Assembly: GCA_030431085.1 (NCBI GenBank)
Contig: JAUIJW010000175.1
Location: 1 to 5,109, forward strand
Reading direction: 5' to 3'
DNA from: Bacteroidia bacterium
GTDB taxonomy: Bacteria; Bacteroidota; Bacteroidia; Flavobacteriales; Flavobacteriaceae
DNA: 5,109 nt
Shown here: positions 5,097 through 5,109 of the stretch, in pieces
How positions within the stretch are numbered: position 1 is the stretch's first letter
How the letters are laid out: the number at the start of each line of letters is the position of its first letter
The notes under the pieces: model-generated
Told to the model about the DNA's origin: nothing
The model's input: only the letters and a program-made list of their open reading frames with translations
Database searches by the model: none
Made by a program: the position numbers and the translations under genes

Positions 5097-5109
5097 GATA
5101 TTGTCTATT

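Noticed and set aside
1..5109. CRISPR array, toxin-antitoxin pair, riboswitch or retron-like structure
   Set aside because: I looked for regular repeats, paired small genes and long structured leaders and found none. The only sizeable hairpins are the two terminators.

Overview
The window looks like a marine or algae-associated member of the Flavobacteriia (Bacteroidota). The reasons are the AT-rich sequence (about 33% GC in the hand-counted stretch 301-480), a Bacteroidota-type promoter (TTG, 19-bp spacer, TATATTTG) ahead of a tRNA gene, a START-like/class IV aminotransferase gene pair familiar from Flavobacteriia, and a carbohydrate-degradation remnant (GH16, S1 sulfatase, ferredoxin reductase). 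No species can be named.

Layout. Positions 1-230 hold the 5' part of an ECF sigma factor gene, clearly richer in GC (about 47%) than its surroundings. It is joined directly to the 5' half of a class IV aminotransferase gene (about 240-680, minus strand). Next come a good intrinsic terminator, an intact START-like gene (761-1144, minus), and, divergently, a tRNA with anticodon CAT (1273-1346, plus) with its own promoter and terminator. Positions 1401-1629 are AT-rich with nothing convincing. From 1630 the minus strand carries a broken polysaccharide-utilisation segment. In transcription order it is a complete secreted GH16 laminarinase-like glycosidase (5096-4296), then an S1 sulfatase starting 16 bp after the GH16 stop, then the 3' six-sevenths of an FAD-dependent ferredoxin reductase fused out of frame to the sulfatase fragment.

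An intact 1302-bp IS3-family element (2967-4268) sits inside the sulfatase. Its ends, a 3-bp target duplication (GTT) and its A_AAA_AAG frameshift site are all visible. Removing the IS and one GTT copy restores an ATG-Lys-Lys start in frame with a proper signal peptide. The IS therefore cut the sulfatase after its third codon, leaving the start codon next to GH16.

The main story is gene decay or mosaicism. Four protein genes (sigma factor, aminotransferase, sulfatase, reductase) are broken within about 3 kb, at two illegitimate junctions plus one clean transposition. The IS insertion is certainly biological in form. The other two junctions could be real deletions or rearrangements, or they could be assembly or amplification chimeras, and the sequence alone cannot decide. 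I see no CRISPR array, defence system or novel multi-gene system.
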